This document shows, in pieces, positions 32,341 through 42,576 of a stretch of 64,000 bases of DNA. This DNA comes from Azolla caroliniana (taxonomy: Eukaryota; Polypodiophyta). The notes under the pieces are model-generated. The model did not search any database and was not told the origin of the DNA. It saw only the letters and a program-made list of their open reading frames with translations. Both the position numbers and the translations under genes were made by a program. How positions within the stretch are numbered: the first letter of the stretch is position 1; each line of letters opens with the position of its first letter. The stretch covers positions 8,246,001 through 8,310,000 of the forward strand of contig JBHGNT010000010.1 of NCBI GenBank assembly GCA_043228905.1, written 5' to 3'.

Positions 32341-33841
32341 GTACATAATAATCTCATTTGTAAAATTTTATAACTAATGGAAGGAGTTTTTTTGGGGAAA
32401 AAAAAAACAAGCTTGCATTTAGTTTTTACATTTGTTTCAAACTATTGTTGACTTTTATATTTTATATTATAGCCCTATTTCTCTATTTTCTCTCACAATG
32501 GTTTTTAGCACCAAACTCAAAAAATGGTATCCTTGAACTATTGGTTTGGTCACTGTAGACTCAAAGTGAGCTTGACAATTTGGAAGATCAAGTGGTTCTC
32601 CATGGTAGAAAATGTTGTGCAAATGTGTTTTGGATCTCATGCATGTGTGGATGGAATCTTTGGAGGATTGAACTAGAAGATGGACAAACTCAAGAAAGAA
32701 GAATTTGGTTAAACAAAAAGAAATAAGGAGTATTAAGGTAAGGAGTGTAGCGTAGGCTAGACAGATATTTGAACTTGAGACAATGGGATTTTCTTTAAGT
32801 TATCCCTCCCCCCGGTTCATTTGATAATGAGGTGCCCTTATACATATTCTCTTGTAGTTAAGTATCTTTGTTTATATTGCTTCAATACATCAACAAGAGG
32901 CAATTCTATTATAATATCTTTGTGACAAGAAGCTATGGGAATACAAAGCGCTAGCAAAGAATGATAGATTAGTATCCCAAGGATTTTCTATGAGAAGCAA
33001 CGATGAGAATACCTTCTATGGTTGTGATGTCATCCATGACACATACCAACAAATTGTTCACATAAACGAAGAGGCCAAGTTTTCTTTAATTAGTTCCAAT
33101 AATCCTAGTAATAAGATTAGCCAATTAACCAAAATAATTGGTTTGAAGTTTTGTGCCACCAAGAAGGAAGATATGCTAAATGAGCAAGCACAAACAAAAG
33201 TGAAGTCACAAAATTGCATTGTACATGTTAAAATCCATTTTCCATCTCCACGTTAGGGTTAATGTAGCTCATACATGCTTGTGGGTTGTAGTCTGAAAAT
33301 TCCTTGACTTTGGGTGCACACACACTCTTTGGATCATAGAATCTAATGTTAACTCTAAGAAATCAATATTCACAAGGATATCAATGCAATAATGAACACT
33401 TCTTTCAGGGTATAACACTTCGAAACTCAATTAAATAGGTGATTTAATAGGTTGGATCAAACCGTTCTCTTAGTTGGTGTTTGGAGTTGTAGAAGAACTT
33501 CACCATGAGTCCGTGTGGATGATTCCCAATAGAACCACCTCTTGGGTGCATCCAATTTAATAAAAAAGTGATCCATTCTATATATTTAACTACATACACC
33601 CACAACCCATCAACTTATTGTTAATCGAGTCTTCATTAGTGTATTTAAGATTTGTGATAGGTTACACATGCTCATCCAAAATCTTAATGGTTCAAGTCTT
33701 CAAGAATAATATGTTAGGGGAATGACATTTTGTCTCATGGGAAGTGTTTATGCGTCCATTCAATCAAGACTTGAAAGATCCACTTCCCATTTATTTCCTA
33801 TCATCTATTGAAGTCCTTGCTCATATGCACTACACCAATGT
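32341..33841. other. AT-rich intergenic DNA, no gene recognised
   Basis: Short A and T runs. Minor frames such as 32990-33256 (88 codons, plus) show no domain. No LTR, TIR or RNA-gene structure was found by eye. Confidence 0.5.
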
Positions 33842-33861
33842 CCCCCCCCCCCCCCCCCCCC
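33842..33861 (+). repeat. Poly-C run (20 bases)
   Basis: Twenty uninterrupted C residues between 'caatgt' and 'atctcc'. The length is prone to sequencing error. Confidence 0.9.
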
Positions 33862-34001
33862 ATCTCCACCTAACATATTCACTTTCTAGTTTTCTACCAT
33901 TTAGTGAACTAGTCTTCTTTCATCCATTTCTTTTCCTTGTCGGTTGCCAATGCCTTTGTCTATGGGAAAATCTCCAAAGTTTGATTGTCAATTGCTAGAT
34001 A

Positions 34002-34155
34002 ACAAGCTAGTGACTTCTTTATTGAGCTCAAAGTGCACTTAAAAGTTTCATGTCAATGTATTAAGAACGGTTGATGTTTAGCTTACAAGCTAGTGACTTC
34101 TTTATTGAACTCAAAAACCATTAAAAAGGTTTCATGTCAAAGTATTAGTACATTT
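34002..34155 (+). repeat. Imperfect tandem repeat, 83-bp period, two copies
   Basis: Both copies start ACAAGCTAGTGACTTCTTTA and contain TTTCATGTCAA. The second begins at 34085. Confidence 0.8.
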
Positions 34156-34864
34156 TAGTGTTATCAAAGTGTTTTGATTGTCTTTTTGCAATGTCCGTTC
34201 CATTAGTAATCAATTTACTACATTGTCATAGAATACTTGCATGTGTCCTATGTGCACTTTTGTAATGCCAAAGTCATTTTGGTTCGTATACTATTTAGAT
34301 GAGGTTGACACCTCTATCATTACACCAATAAAAGCAAACAAAAAATCATTGTATTCTAACTCAAATCCCGAATAGTTAAACACAATCGCCTCACATAAAT
34401 CCCGCCGAAAACCATGGGAAAAAATGGTAACAAAAAATAGAAATGGAGATGTGTCACGAATGTTTCCACGAAAAAGGTTTCGTAGACAATAATTTGTAGC
34501 AATTCCATGTTCAAGTCTTTGTTGAATAAGATGGTTGGTGTACTGAAATACAAACGCACCGTGCTTTGGGAGTATTGGACGAGGCCAATGGCATATGTAT
34601 GCGTATTTGCGATTGCGGAGATCTTTTGGTCTGAAGTCAATATACTTCTACTTTTCATCACTCCGTCCGTCCCCACATCACATTAAGATTCATTTCCCAA
34701 ACCAAACAAAAGAGCCTTTGGTTTAGAAGATAAAGAAACAACAAGTCAAGTGAAAGTGTCAAAGTTGTAATGAATCAAACTCTCTGTCCGTCTGTATGTG
34801 GCCATCTCTATTTGTCTGGTAGTAGTTAGGAGCTGAGGAGAGTGTGGAGCAAGTAGACAGTGGT
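34156..34864. other. Intergenic DNA downstream of CASPL
   Basis: A minus-strand frame of 106 codons (34356-34676) shows no known domain and no codon pattern that convinces me. The rest is AT-rich. Confidence 0.45.
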
Positions 34865-34870
34865 TTTATT
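34865..34870 (-). promoter_or_regulatory. Candidate CASPL polyadenylation signal
   Basis: AATAAA on the minus strand, 280 bases after the CASPL stop codon. It is the nearest exact match noticed; no expression evidence. Confidence 0.4.
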
Positions 34871-35149
34871 GTCATTGATTATATGTGGATAATGTATACA
34901 AAAGTGTTGAAAAGTTGCTAAGAGGGGGGTGGCATTCATTGTAGAGGAAAGTTAGGCACAACAAACAAATGGAAGGTTAAACAGCATTGATGATGGTAGA
35001 GATGTTGGTGATGGTGGTGATGATGATAATGATGAGGCAAAAACAGGTCTTCATACACCATCCCAGATAGCCCTCCATGGTAATGGTGGCCTGAAATTGA
35101 TCACATTCAAAAGGCTTTTTCCCCTATCTCTTGATCCTTCCTACTATAA

Positions 35150-36043
35150 TCATATCGCCTCGGGCAAGAGCTGAGGCTTCGCGCTCACTTGGCCCGAGCT
35201 TGAGCTTATCTTGACATACCGCTTGAACAAGCGTCTGGCCGACATGACGGAGACCGAGGCCTGGAGAAGGAGCGCGACGAAATAGAGCAGGATGGAGAGC
35301 TTGAGGATCATGCAGAACCTCCCAAAGGTGCTGCATTTCTCATCCCAACCCGACTTTGAGCTCCCGTTCTCACTCAAATACCACACTTCGGTGGCGGCCG
35401 AAGCGGAGGCCATCATCAAGTAAGCAATGGTCTGCAAATGTCCACCATGTTATGGGTGGACATATAATACACATGCATGATTATGCTATAATTGGATTAT
35501 ATATAACTTTGGAGTGAGGAAATGGAAATGGAGGAGGAGGGGTGTGTACATACCTGATCCGCTACGAGGAGGATCCAACCAGCCGCCCTGGTCGTGGGAG
35601 TCGTGTTTGACACGACACATGAGAGCGCAACTAAAGCCGAGTAAATCGCGACAATGCCACTCGCATATGCAAAGAAACTGCAAAGAAGGAGACAATTTGA
35701 ACAAATATTTGTCAATCACAAGAGAGCAAAAAATTCAGCCTTTAATACTAGTACATCATATAGAGGGTAGTCAAAAATAGTGTTGTAGATGGAGTTGGGT
35801 GTGTGTGTGTGTGTGTGATGGAGGTTTGGTTTTCGCTTACACGAGTCCGGGGTCATCGGAGGACTTGATTTGGATTAAGACGAATTTGCCGGCAGCTAGT
35901 TGATGGGAGTTTTGTTTATTCCGGGCCACGAGGATGAGCGCGGCAGTGGAAAGTACGGCCACCGTGCACCGGAGAATAACGAGGAAAGGCAACGCGATGC
36001 CTCTACCCCTCCCACTCCTATCTCCTCTGGTTGCCTGGGCCAT
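35150..36043 (-). CDS. CASPL: CASP-like (CASPL) four-transmembrane protein, three exons
   Basis: The only host gene I can support. Exons on the minus strand: 36043-35841, 35677-35554 and 35431-35150. Introns of 163 and 122 bases begin GT and end AG; phases 2 and 0 join cleanly to a 202-residue protein, a usual CASPL length. Four membrane spans: about residues 18-40, 68-90, 100-122 and 147-173. TM1 holds the conserved Arg (R25, VILRCTV) and TM3 the conserved Asp (D108, LLVADQ), the pair typical of the CASP/MARVEL-like domain. The loop after TM3 has WYLSENGSSKSGWDEKCSTF, with GW and Cys as in the family. CASP and CASPL proteins sit in the plasma membrane, and CASPs build membrane scaffolds for local wall deposition; the exact role of this member is unknown. 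The start codon is the first ATG, with a basic Arg/Gly N-terminus. No break seen. Confidence 0.92.
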
Positions 36044-36629
36044 GGAACGTTGGAAAGACTTGGAACAACCACCCCAAGGAAAAGAGAGAAAGTGGTGTTG
36101 GTGGTGTCACTTGGGGTACAAGAATGAAATGACAACTATCCTTTCTTATCTCCTAACCTTCCACACACATACACAGAACAAGACATATATGTGTATCTAA
36201 AGAGAGAGGGAGAAGGAGTGGGAGAAGCGAAACACCACTAACAGCGCAAGTTGCGCGTCCATGCGACAGTATAAGGAAGTCTTGTTGTGTGGGGTCATTC
36301 CTATGCATACATATATGTGTAGTATGTCATACTCTCTCTCTCTCTCTCTCCACCATTTCTCTTGTGTTGAAATTTAAGCACATACCTTTTGTTAGTTGGA
36401 TTGATTGTTTGCGATGACAAATGAATGTAAGGCATATTGATGAATAAGAAGACAAGGACGAAGAAAAGGAATAGGTGTGAGGAGGAGTAACTAATTGCAT
36501 TGGCTTTTAATTCCAAGTCATCTAACGAACATAAAATGCCATGACGTACACGTGGCGGAAGGATGTCCTCAACAAAGCAAAAGGTTGAAGAAAATAAGTA
36601 ACCATCCATCTCTCTCTAACTCTAAAATT
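36044..36629 (-). other. CASPL upstream region
   Basis: Probable 5' UTR and promoter of CASPL. It is GA/CT-rich near 36190-36225 (agagagagggag), with a CT run at 36332-36351. No convincing TATA box: the closest are TATAC near 36270 and CATATATG near 36185 and 36310. No other gene seen. Confidence 0.45.
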
Positions 36630-36853
36630 GCAAAGAAAGTTAACTTATGTTTTACTTTTGGCTCCATAGGTCATATTTGACCACCAAGTGTGATAATAAA
36701 AATGGCAAAGAAAGTATGTCGCATTTTACTTTTGGTTCCATAGGTCATATTTGACCTCCTGAGGATGATAATAAAAAGGGCAAAGAAAACTAGTCGCATT
36801 TTACCATCAATTCCATAGGTCATATTTCATCTTCGTAGATAATAATAGAATAT
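36630..36853 (+). repeat. Three tandem copies (75-bp period) of a LINE-2-type 3' tail
   Basis: Units start GCAAAGAAA at 36630, 36705 and 36780, spaced exactly 75 bases. Each contains CCATAGGTCATATTT and GATAATA, the same words as the 3' ends of LINE-2a (19455-19490) and LINE-2b (30660-30690). A weaker fourth trace (agatcatatttgc ... gataatgaaa) lies at 36925-36962. Confidence 0.85.
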
Positions 36854-37188
36854 ATCACTTTTGTTATTATCTTTCATTCTTTACATTATAAGAGGCTTAC
36901 TTTTGTAGTATCCCATCCTCTCTCTCTAGATCATATTTGCTTTAGTGGCGTGATAATGAAATGTATCCCTACCTCCATATAATTAGCTTGGAACAATTAA
37001 GTTTTGGGTTGGGTAGTCAACAAACTTGCAAAAGTGGTACCGCACCAACAAGCAAATTGTTAGGTCATGTTATATTAGGTTAGTGCAAACCTCATTAATT
37101 AGTGCTTCTTACTTATAGCTAGTTGAACCATTAGATATATGGTCATCAAGGGCCATGCAAAAAACATCAACGAAGGCTATGTAAATGT

Positions 37189-37499
37189 TCACATGCCACT
37201 AATGCCTATGTAAATGTCTAAGGACGAAACATACCCTTTTTATATATGTATCATTGTTCTCAATAATATTTGTCCCAAGTTGCTTCCTCATATTTACCCA
37301 ATGGTTTGCAATTGGTCATCCTTAGACATTAAAAAGATACCTATTCATCTATCTATCCTAGGAATGATGCTTACACTTAATCAATAGCCTCTACACATTC
37401 ACATGTTGCTATTGCCCATGCAAATGTGTAAGGATGTAATGTACCCCTTTTTGTAAATGAATCATGGTCCTCAATAATGTATGTCCCAAGTTGCTTCAT
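37189..37499 (+). repeat. Imperfect direct repeat pair, 210-bp spacing
   Basis: Copies at 37189-37290 and 37398-37499 share ACATG, ATGTAAATGT/ATGCAAATGT, CTCAATAAT and GTCCCAAGTTGCTTC, with about 75-80% identity by eye. Confidence 0.7.
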
Positions 37500-38584
37500 C
37501 CTAGGAACAACACTTGTGTTTTATCAACATTTCAAGATAAGACACGTGATGACATTTCATCGTTCCTTTTTATGTGGAATTTCTTTTGATAAAGTGACCA
37601 TGCCACCATGTCCAAATAAATCTTTTAAATAAGTAACCTGGAACATTAGGTGAATGGTAACATGTAGAGGTGGTTCTAGTTTTTAGGATACATCATGAAC
37701 AATTTTTTGTATAGATTTTATCATAACTTTGGATATCTTTACCTACAACACAATTTTTGTGACAAAATTGAGGTTGACGTTATTACCTCTCATTAATTTT
37801 GGCATGATCTCATGCAATTGTAATTCATTGCTAAGCATTTCACGCATATATGGTAGGAAAACGAAAACAAATTGTAATCTTACCTTGGTTCTGGTTGAAA
37901 GTCATAGATTGCATAGGTAGATTATGAAGAAATAGTTCAAAGCTTTGACCTATTATACAAATTTGATATTGGAGATGACATTCCCAACCAAATCAATATC
38001 GAGCAACATAGCACTTACAACATTGTTGAACATACATTTTGAGATATGATATTTCATTTGCATCCAATAAATACGTTAGCTAACCATCAACAAAGTTTGT
38101 ATATACCACGGTGTCATGCAATAATTGCATCATGAAACTCATAAATAAATTGTTTTTGCATATCCTCATCTTATAGTAAACACACTTATTCTTGTATAAA
38201 TTGTAATCAACCCTTAATGAAGTACTTTTCCATTATCTTTTCCTTAGTAGTTAACCAATGAGCATGTGACTTTGTGACAAAGATATAAGCTAGTTGAGAT
38301 TTCCGCAAACAAAATGGAATTAACCTCCATAAAGTGAATAAGGGCATTGATGATAATATTAGTCATTGAAGTTGGCGGCATTACATTTATGAGATGATAT
38401 TGACATCATTGAGGAAATCTTTAATAAGTTTCATTGCAACATAAAACACCAATTTTCTCTTATTAATGTTTCGATATTATGGGCACCTCTAATATCTTTG
38501 AAGATATTGTTATATAATCTATATGTTCCTACAACAAAAGGTTGTTTTGTTTCTACTTTCATCAACCTTTTCTCGTTTTTCTTG

Positions 38585-38616
38585 TCTTCTTCTTCTTCTT
38601 CTTCTTCTTCTTCTTT
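38585..38616 (+). repeat. (TTC)n microsatellite
   Basis: About ten TTC units, giving a false poly-Phe or poly-Lys frame on the two strands. Confidence 0.9.
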
Positions 38617-39699
38617 GTAGATAATAATGAATCTCGCACAAGAGATATTAGTTTGATGGATTCACCAAATGTAAACACAATCACCAAGATTATGATGATG
38701 ATAAATAACATGGAAGATGACAACAATATACAAATGTACATACAACCACCAAAACATGCCAAATAATAAATTGTATAAATGAAAATATATCATTGCAAAA
38801 ATAATTGCAATCAAGGAAATCTATTAAGCTTTCATATTCATGATCATGGATGATAACAATAGAAAGATGGTGGGATTTTGGGGGCACATCATAAGTAATG
38901 TTATAAAACAAATGATTTTTACATTACCTTTACTTGTAGCCTGGATTTGTACAACAATCAAGAAAACTATATTAGATGTATTATGATCGTGCGTTCTAAA
39001 AGGTTGAAAAAGTAGCTTACCAAAAAAGTAAAAATTTTAATGAGTACCTTTCTTGCAAATATGCTCTAACTTTTGAAAAAGCTTTTGACAAAAATCTACC
39101 CACAAATCTCAAAGTTAACATACAAATTTCAAATTGTTTAATCTTCAAAAAGTTATGGTTGTTTTCGGTAAAGTTGTGTTGCATCTTTTCATGTTCTCAC
39201 AACTACGTCTTGCCAAGGTGTTATTCTTCATAACCACCTTGAGGTTGATCCACAATAACTTACCATTGCCTACCCTTTTTTTGGCTAGCTGGATGAGAGT
39301 GGTGTGAATCACTCTTCAATTATCAACGTGTAGGTTATCTACTAAAGCAAACTCTAATCCTACTCCATGAATTAAACCCTTACACAAGATTAGCAACGTA
39401 CTTAATTCATGTGAAATTTTATCACAATTGAAGCACTTGATAGAAGAGCAACAAGATTAGAAATCACTAACACAACGTACCTTCCATTAGTCCATGCTTA
39501 TGTTAGTTACAAGCTTTATATAATTACAATGGATAGGCTTATTTAAGGAAAGATTGAGGCTAAAGTTATGGCTTTAGGGAATGTAATGAGGAAGTTTTTT
39601 TCAAAAGTTTTAGAGTTTTACCTTTAATGTTCTTCCTTACTTCCCAATATTATATCTATATCTCTTTCACTTGGGTAGGTATGTTACACCAGTTGAAAC

Positions 39700-39960
39700 C
39701 CACAACCCCTTCTCCTTTCCAAGACACTTGGATGGAACTGAACTAGTCTCACCACATAGACATTTCCTTTATTGAACATGCTGCACCTCGTAACATTTTT
39801 TTGTACCATGCTAAAGCTCTTTTATTTATGTTCTTTTTATTTTTATTTTTATTTTTATTTTTGTACCATCCCATTATTGTAATCAATTGTCTCATGGACC
39901 AAATTTGAAGTTAGATGACATTAATATACCTTTCTTTCTTCTCTCTCTCGCCCTTACTTT
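39700..39960 (+). mobile_element. LINE-1 3' end fragment
   Basis: Shares cacttggatggaa, ttgtctcatgg and gacattaatat with the LINE-1a tail (13397-13585), ending in a TTTC/CT repeat. It includes a TTTTA-type repeat near 39834-39864. No coding sequence. Confidence 0.65.
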
Positions 39961-40050
39961 TATATGGAGACTTTTTCTTTCTTTATTATATCCTCGAACC
40001 TAGTGTTTGAGGTGATATGTCCCGTGGATAGTTAACATCCCCCAACCGAA

Positions 40051-40789
40051 TAGGGATCGGCAACGGTTCGGCTCAAGCCTAAACTGCCTTAACGGCTCGG
40101 TTTAGGCTTGAGACTACCTAAACGGTTTGAGCTCGGCTTGTGCCTTGCCAAACCGGGTCAAACCGGTTAAGCCGTTTATATGATTTAAGAATTAGGGTTT
40201 AGAAAGTTAGAAATTAGACAGTTAGAAGTTAGAACTTGAAAGTTGACAAAGAGACTGACAGGAAGGCATAGAGAACATACTGTTGAGTGACTTAGAGAGG
40301 GATGGACAGAGAGGGAGAGGGAACTTCAATAGTGGACGATCAGAGGACCTCCTTCTTGTATATATACATTCTTTGGAGAAAGATTGGATCACCGAGAGTG
40401 ATAGGTCGCCATAAACTCGGGGCTCGTGGTTTGGGTGGTGGGAGACAAGGGATTCGTGGATGTTAACCGACCAATCATAGTAATCTACGGAGAGGGAGTC
40501 GTGGAGGTGGGACTTGGAGTTGAATTTGGACTCACCGGTAGTAAGGTCGAGGGGCTGGGAGTTATAAGGAGGAGAAGAAGAGTAGGAGGAAGTGGTAGTG
40601 GTGTTTTTTGGGTTTCTTCAGCTTTTTTGTCCCAAACCGACTCCCAAACCAGTTCCTAAGTCGGTTTAGGGATTGGTTCAATTTGGTTTGGTTTAGGTTT
40701 CAGAACCCCCAAAACGGTTTAGGCTTAACCGGTTTGGCTTGGATAAGGCCAAACTGCTTAAGCCTAAACTGAACCGTTGCCGATTCCTA
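40051..40789. mobile_element. hAT-like MITE (739 bp)
   Basis: Terminal inverted repeats TAGGGATCGGCAACGGTTC (left) and TAGGAATCGGCAACGGTTC (right, reversed) match at 18 of 19 positions. Flanking 8-mers CAACCGAA (40043-40050) and GAACCTAA (40790-40797) match at 6 of 8, consistent with a decayed 8-bp hAT duplication. Subterminal GGTTTAGGCTT words occur in both orientations. No transposase frame; the 77-codon frame at 40426 has no domain. It would depend on a transposase from elsewhere. Confidence 0.8.
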
Positions 40790-40797
40790 GAACCTAA

Positions 40798-41029
40798 GGT
40801 GTGCACACTTTGGGTTTTGGTAAGGGAGGTGTTGGTAGGGAGGAGATTTGTTCAAGCTAGATGGAGATATTGGAAGTCAAAGATGTTGGAGGGGTGGGGG
40901 ATGGTTGAGGGAAGGCAGAGGATATGTAGGAGGCAAGGTGGGTCAGAGGATATGAGTATTAGTGAGAAAATAGAGGAGCAAAAGGGGAGGAAAGGAAGAA
41001 ACGAAAAAAAGAAATAAAGGAAATGAGAA
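40798..41029. other. G/A-rich unassigned spacer
   Basis: Strongly G- and A-rich on the plus strand, ending in AAAGAAAGAC-type simple sequence that merges with the LINE-1b tail. Nothing else seen. Confidence 0.45.
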
Positions 41030-41116
41030 AGAAAGACATATTAATGTCTTCTAGGACCAAAATTGGCCCATGAGACAATTGGTTTACAACAAAAATGGGA
41101 TATTTACCTATTCATC

Positions 41117-41122
<6 letters not shown>

Positions 41123-41147
<25 letters not shown>
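41123..41147 (+). repeat. Poly-A run (25 bases)
   Basis: Inside the 3' UTR of LINE-1b (reads poly-T on its sense strand); not its terminal tail. Confidence 0.9.
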
Positions 41148-41340
41148 GATCAAGCTAAAGAGTTCTCGTAAAAAAACATGTTCGATAGCTTTATACTAGG
41201 TCTAGTTCCATTTCCATCCAAGTCTCTCGAAAAGAAGCGGGAGGTCAAAGGGTTTCGATGTGGATGTGGCATGTGGTTCCAATGCAAAAGGTACCCCAAC
41301 CATAACTTCTAGGCAGCGTAGCTCATGTTCCCTTATCTTC

Positions 41341-41951
41341 TTAATTGTTATACCAAGAGCTAGTATCTCCGGACGCATATAGGGATTGGCATGCCTCAGA
41401 AGCTTGACGGGATATCCTATCTTGTGGTTGGCTTTGTATCCTGTGAATAAAAACTACTAGTTGGAAAAGTGCTTCTACTAACATTGGGGGCAAACTAAAC
41501 TCTGCTCTAATAATGTCATGTGCAACTGTCGATTTGCTTCGGAGTTGACGTGATAACATCATCACCAAAGTTTTCTCTAATCACAAATGAGTCGAAGAGC
41601 CATCCCTTAGTCCGCGGCTCTTGAAAGTATGTCTGGTGGCATTGTCTCTCTAAGAGTGAGAGGGATGCATACCCTCTCGTTAGCCTATCTTTGGCTGCCT
41701 AGGTCATCGAGAATTTACCTGAATGAGCACTAGAAGTGACTCCCAGATATACATATGATCCAACTACCTCAACTGGTTTGTGAGAGAGGATTAGGTGACC
41801 TTTACTCCTAACTCGAGACGATGTCTGAAAGATAAGGACTTTAGCTTTCGCTAGATTCACTACCAATCCTTGTTGTGTGCAATAGTCATCTATGACATTA
41901 ATGAGCTTTTGTAGGTCGTGTTCAGACTCAAGAGAAAAACTATGTCGTTTG
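41341..41951 (-). pseudogene. LINE-1b ORF2 C-terminal and palm fragments
   Basis: The minus-strand frame 41568-41341 reads MLSRQLRSKSTVAHDIIRAE, nearly the same as LINE-1a at 12309-12369. Upstream (41580-41951) corresponds to LINE-1a 12300-11860, immediately after the YADD box, with stops. The region after SGDTSSWY is deleted. Confidence 0.8.
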
Positions 41952-42575
41952 TGTTAGGAATTGACGCTTTCAAAACCTTCACCTCTCGGCCACAACCGAG
42001 AAAACACGGATCAATGCAGCAGTAAATCGACAACACAGAGAGAGACTCGAATGCACAGGGTTTAGCGTGGAAAACCCTAGACGGGAAAAACCACGGGAGT
42101 GTAAGACTCCAACTATCACTATACGCAGGGAATGTACAATGGCGAGCTGCAAGGCGACGACCTTGAGCTCGCTGTCCTCGCCACAGGCGGCGGTATTACA
42201 CAGAGGCGTCGACCTCTTCCTTTCTCTCTCTCTCTCACTCTCTCTCTCTCTCGGCTGCTCTCACTTCGCTCCCTCTAAGTGGAAAACAGAAAAATGAGCA
42301 ACAACACAAAACTGTTTGCCCCAAGTCATGTTTATACACATATGACTTTCGGGCTATTTACAAATATAGCCTCAAGGGCCCTTGGCAAACATATTCACAA
42401 ATATGTCCCCGCATCCGGATCTCTCTCCGGGTACATTCGTCATCCGGCTCCGTAGCCGGGGTCTTCATCATCTGGATCCGGAACCGGGTCTTCATCATCC
42501 GGCTCCAGAACCGGGTCTTCATTCCCGATTCCCGGACATCCGATCATCCCATCCGGAGGGACCGTAATCCCAACA
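41952..42575 (-). repeat. Copia-B1 3' LTR (624 bp)
   Basis: Minus strand TGTTGGGATTACGG...TCCTAACA. Sense order: 27-bp GC-rich tandem units (42560-42405), TATAAA at 42336-42331, CT/GA stretch, and a CTCGG/CCGAG hairpin near the end. Confidence 0.93.
42405..42575 (-). repeat. GC-rich minisatellite in the Copia-B1 U3
   Basis: Three units of 27-28 bp, each beginning GAAGACCC and containing CCGGAGCCGG or a variant, about 100 bp upstream of the TATA box. Repeated in the other LTR (47141-47308). Confidence 0.8.
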
Positions 42576-42576
42576 A

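Larger units (their letters stand above)
36854..39699. other. AT-rich intergenic DNA, mostly unassigned
   Basis: Contains a dispersed pair of about 100-bp direct repeats (37189-37290 and 37398-37499) and a TTC microsatellite. Frames at 37729-37920 and 38542-38766 are short and unconvincing. I found no LTR, LINE domain or RNA gene. Confidence 0.5.

Noticed and set aside
34356-34676. 106-codon minus-strand frame downstream of CASPL
   Set aside because: No recognisable domain, signal or splice context; length is within chance for this region.
38542-38766. Small plus-strand frame with a poly-Phe stretch
   Set aside because: Created by the TTC microsatellite; the rest is AT-rich without codon bias.
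40426-40659. 77-codon Val/Gly-rich frame inside the MITE as a transposase remnant
   Set aside because: No hAT dimerisation or DDE-type motif and very low complexity.
42405-42575. Regular GC-rich repeats that could suggest a CRISPR-like array
   Set aside because: No unique spacers; units are contiguous minisatellite repeats inside a plant LTR.
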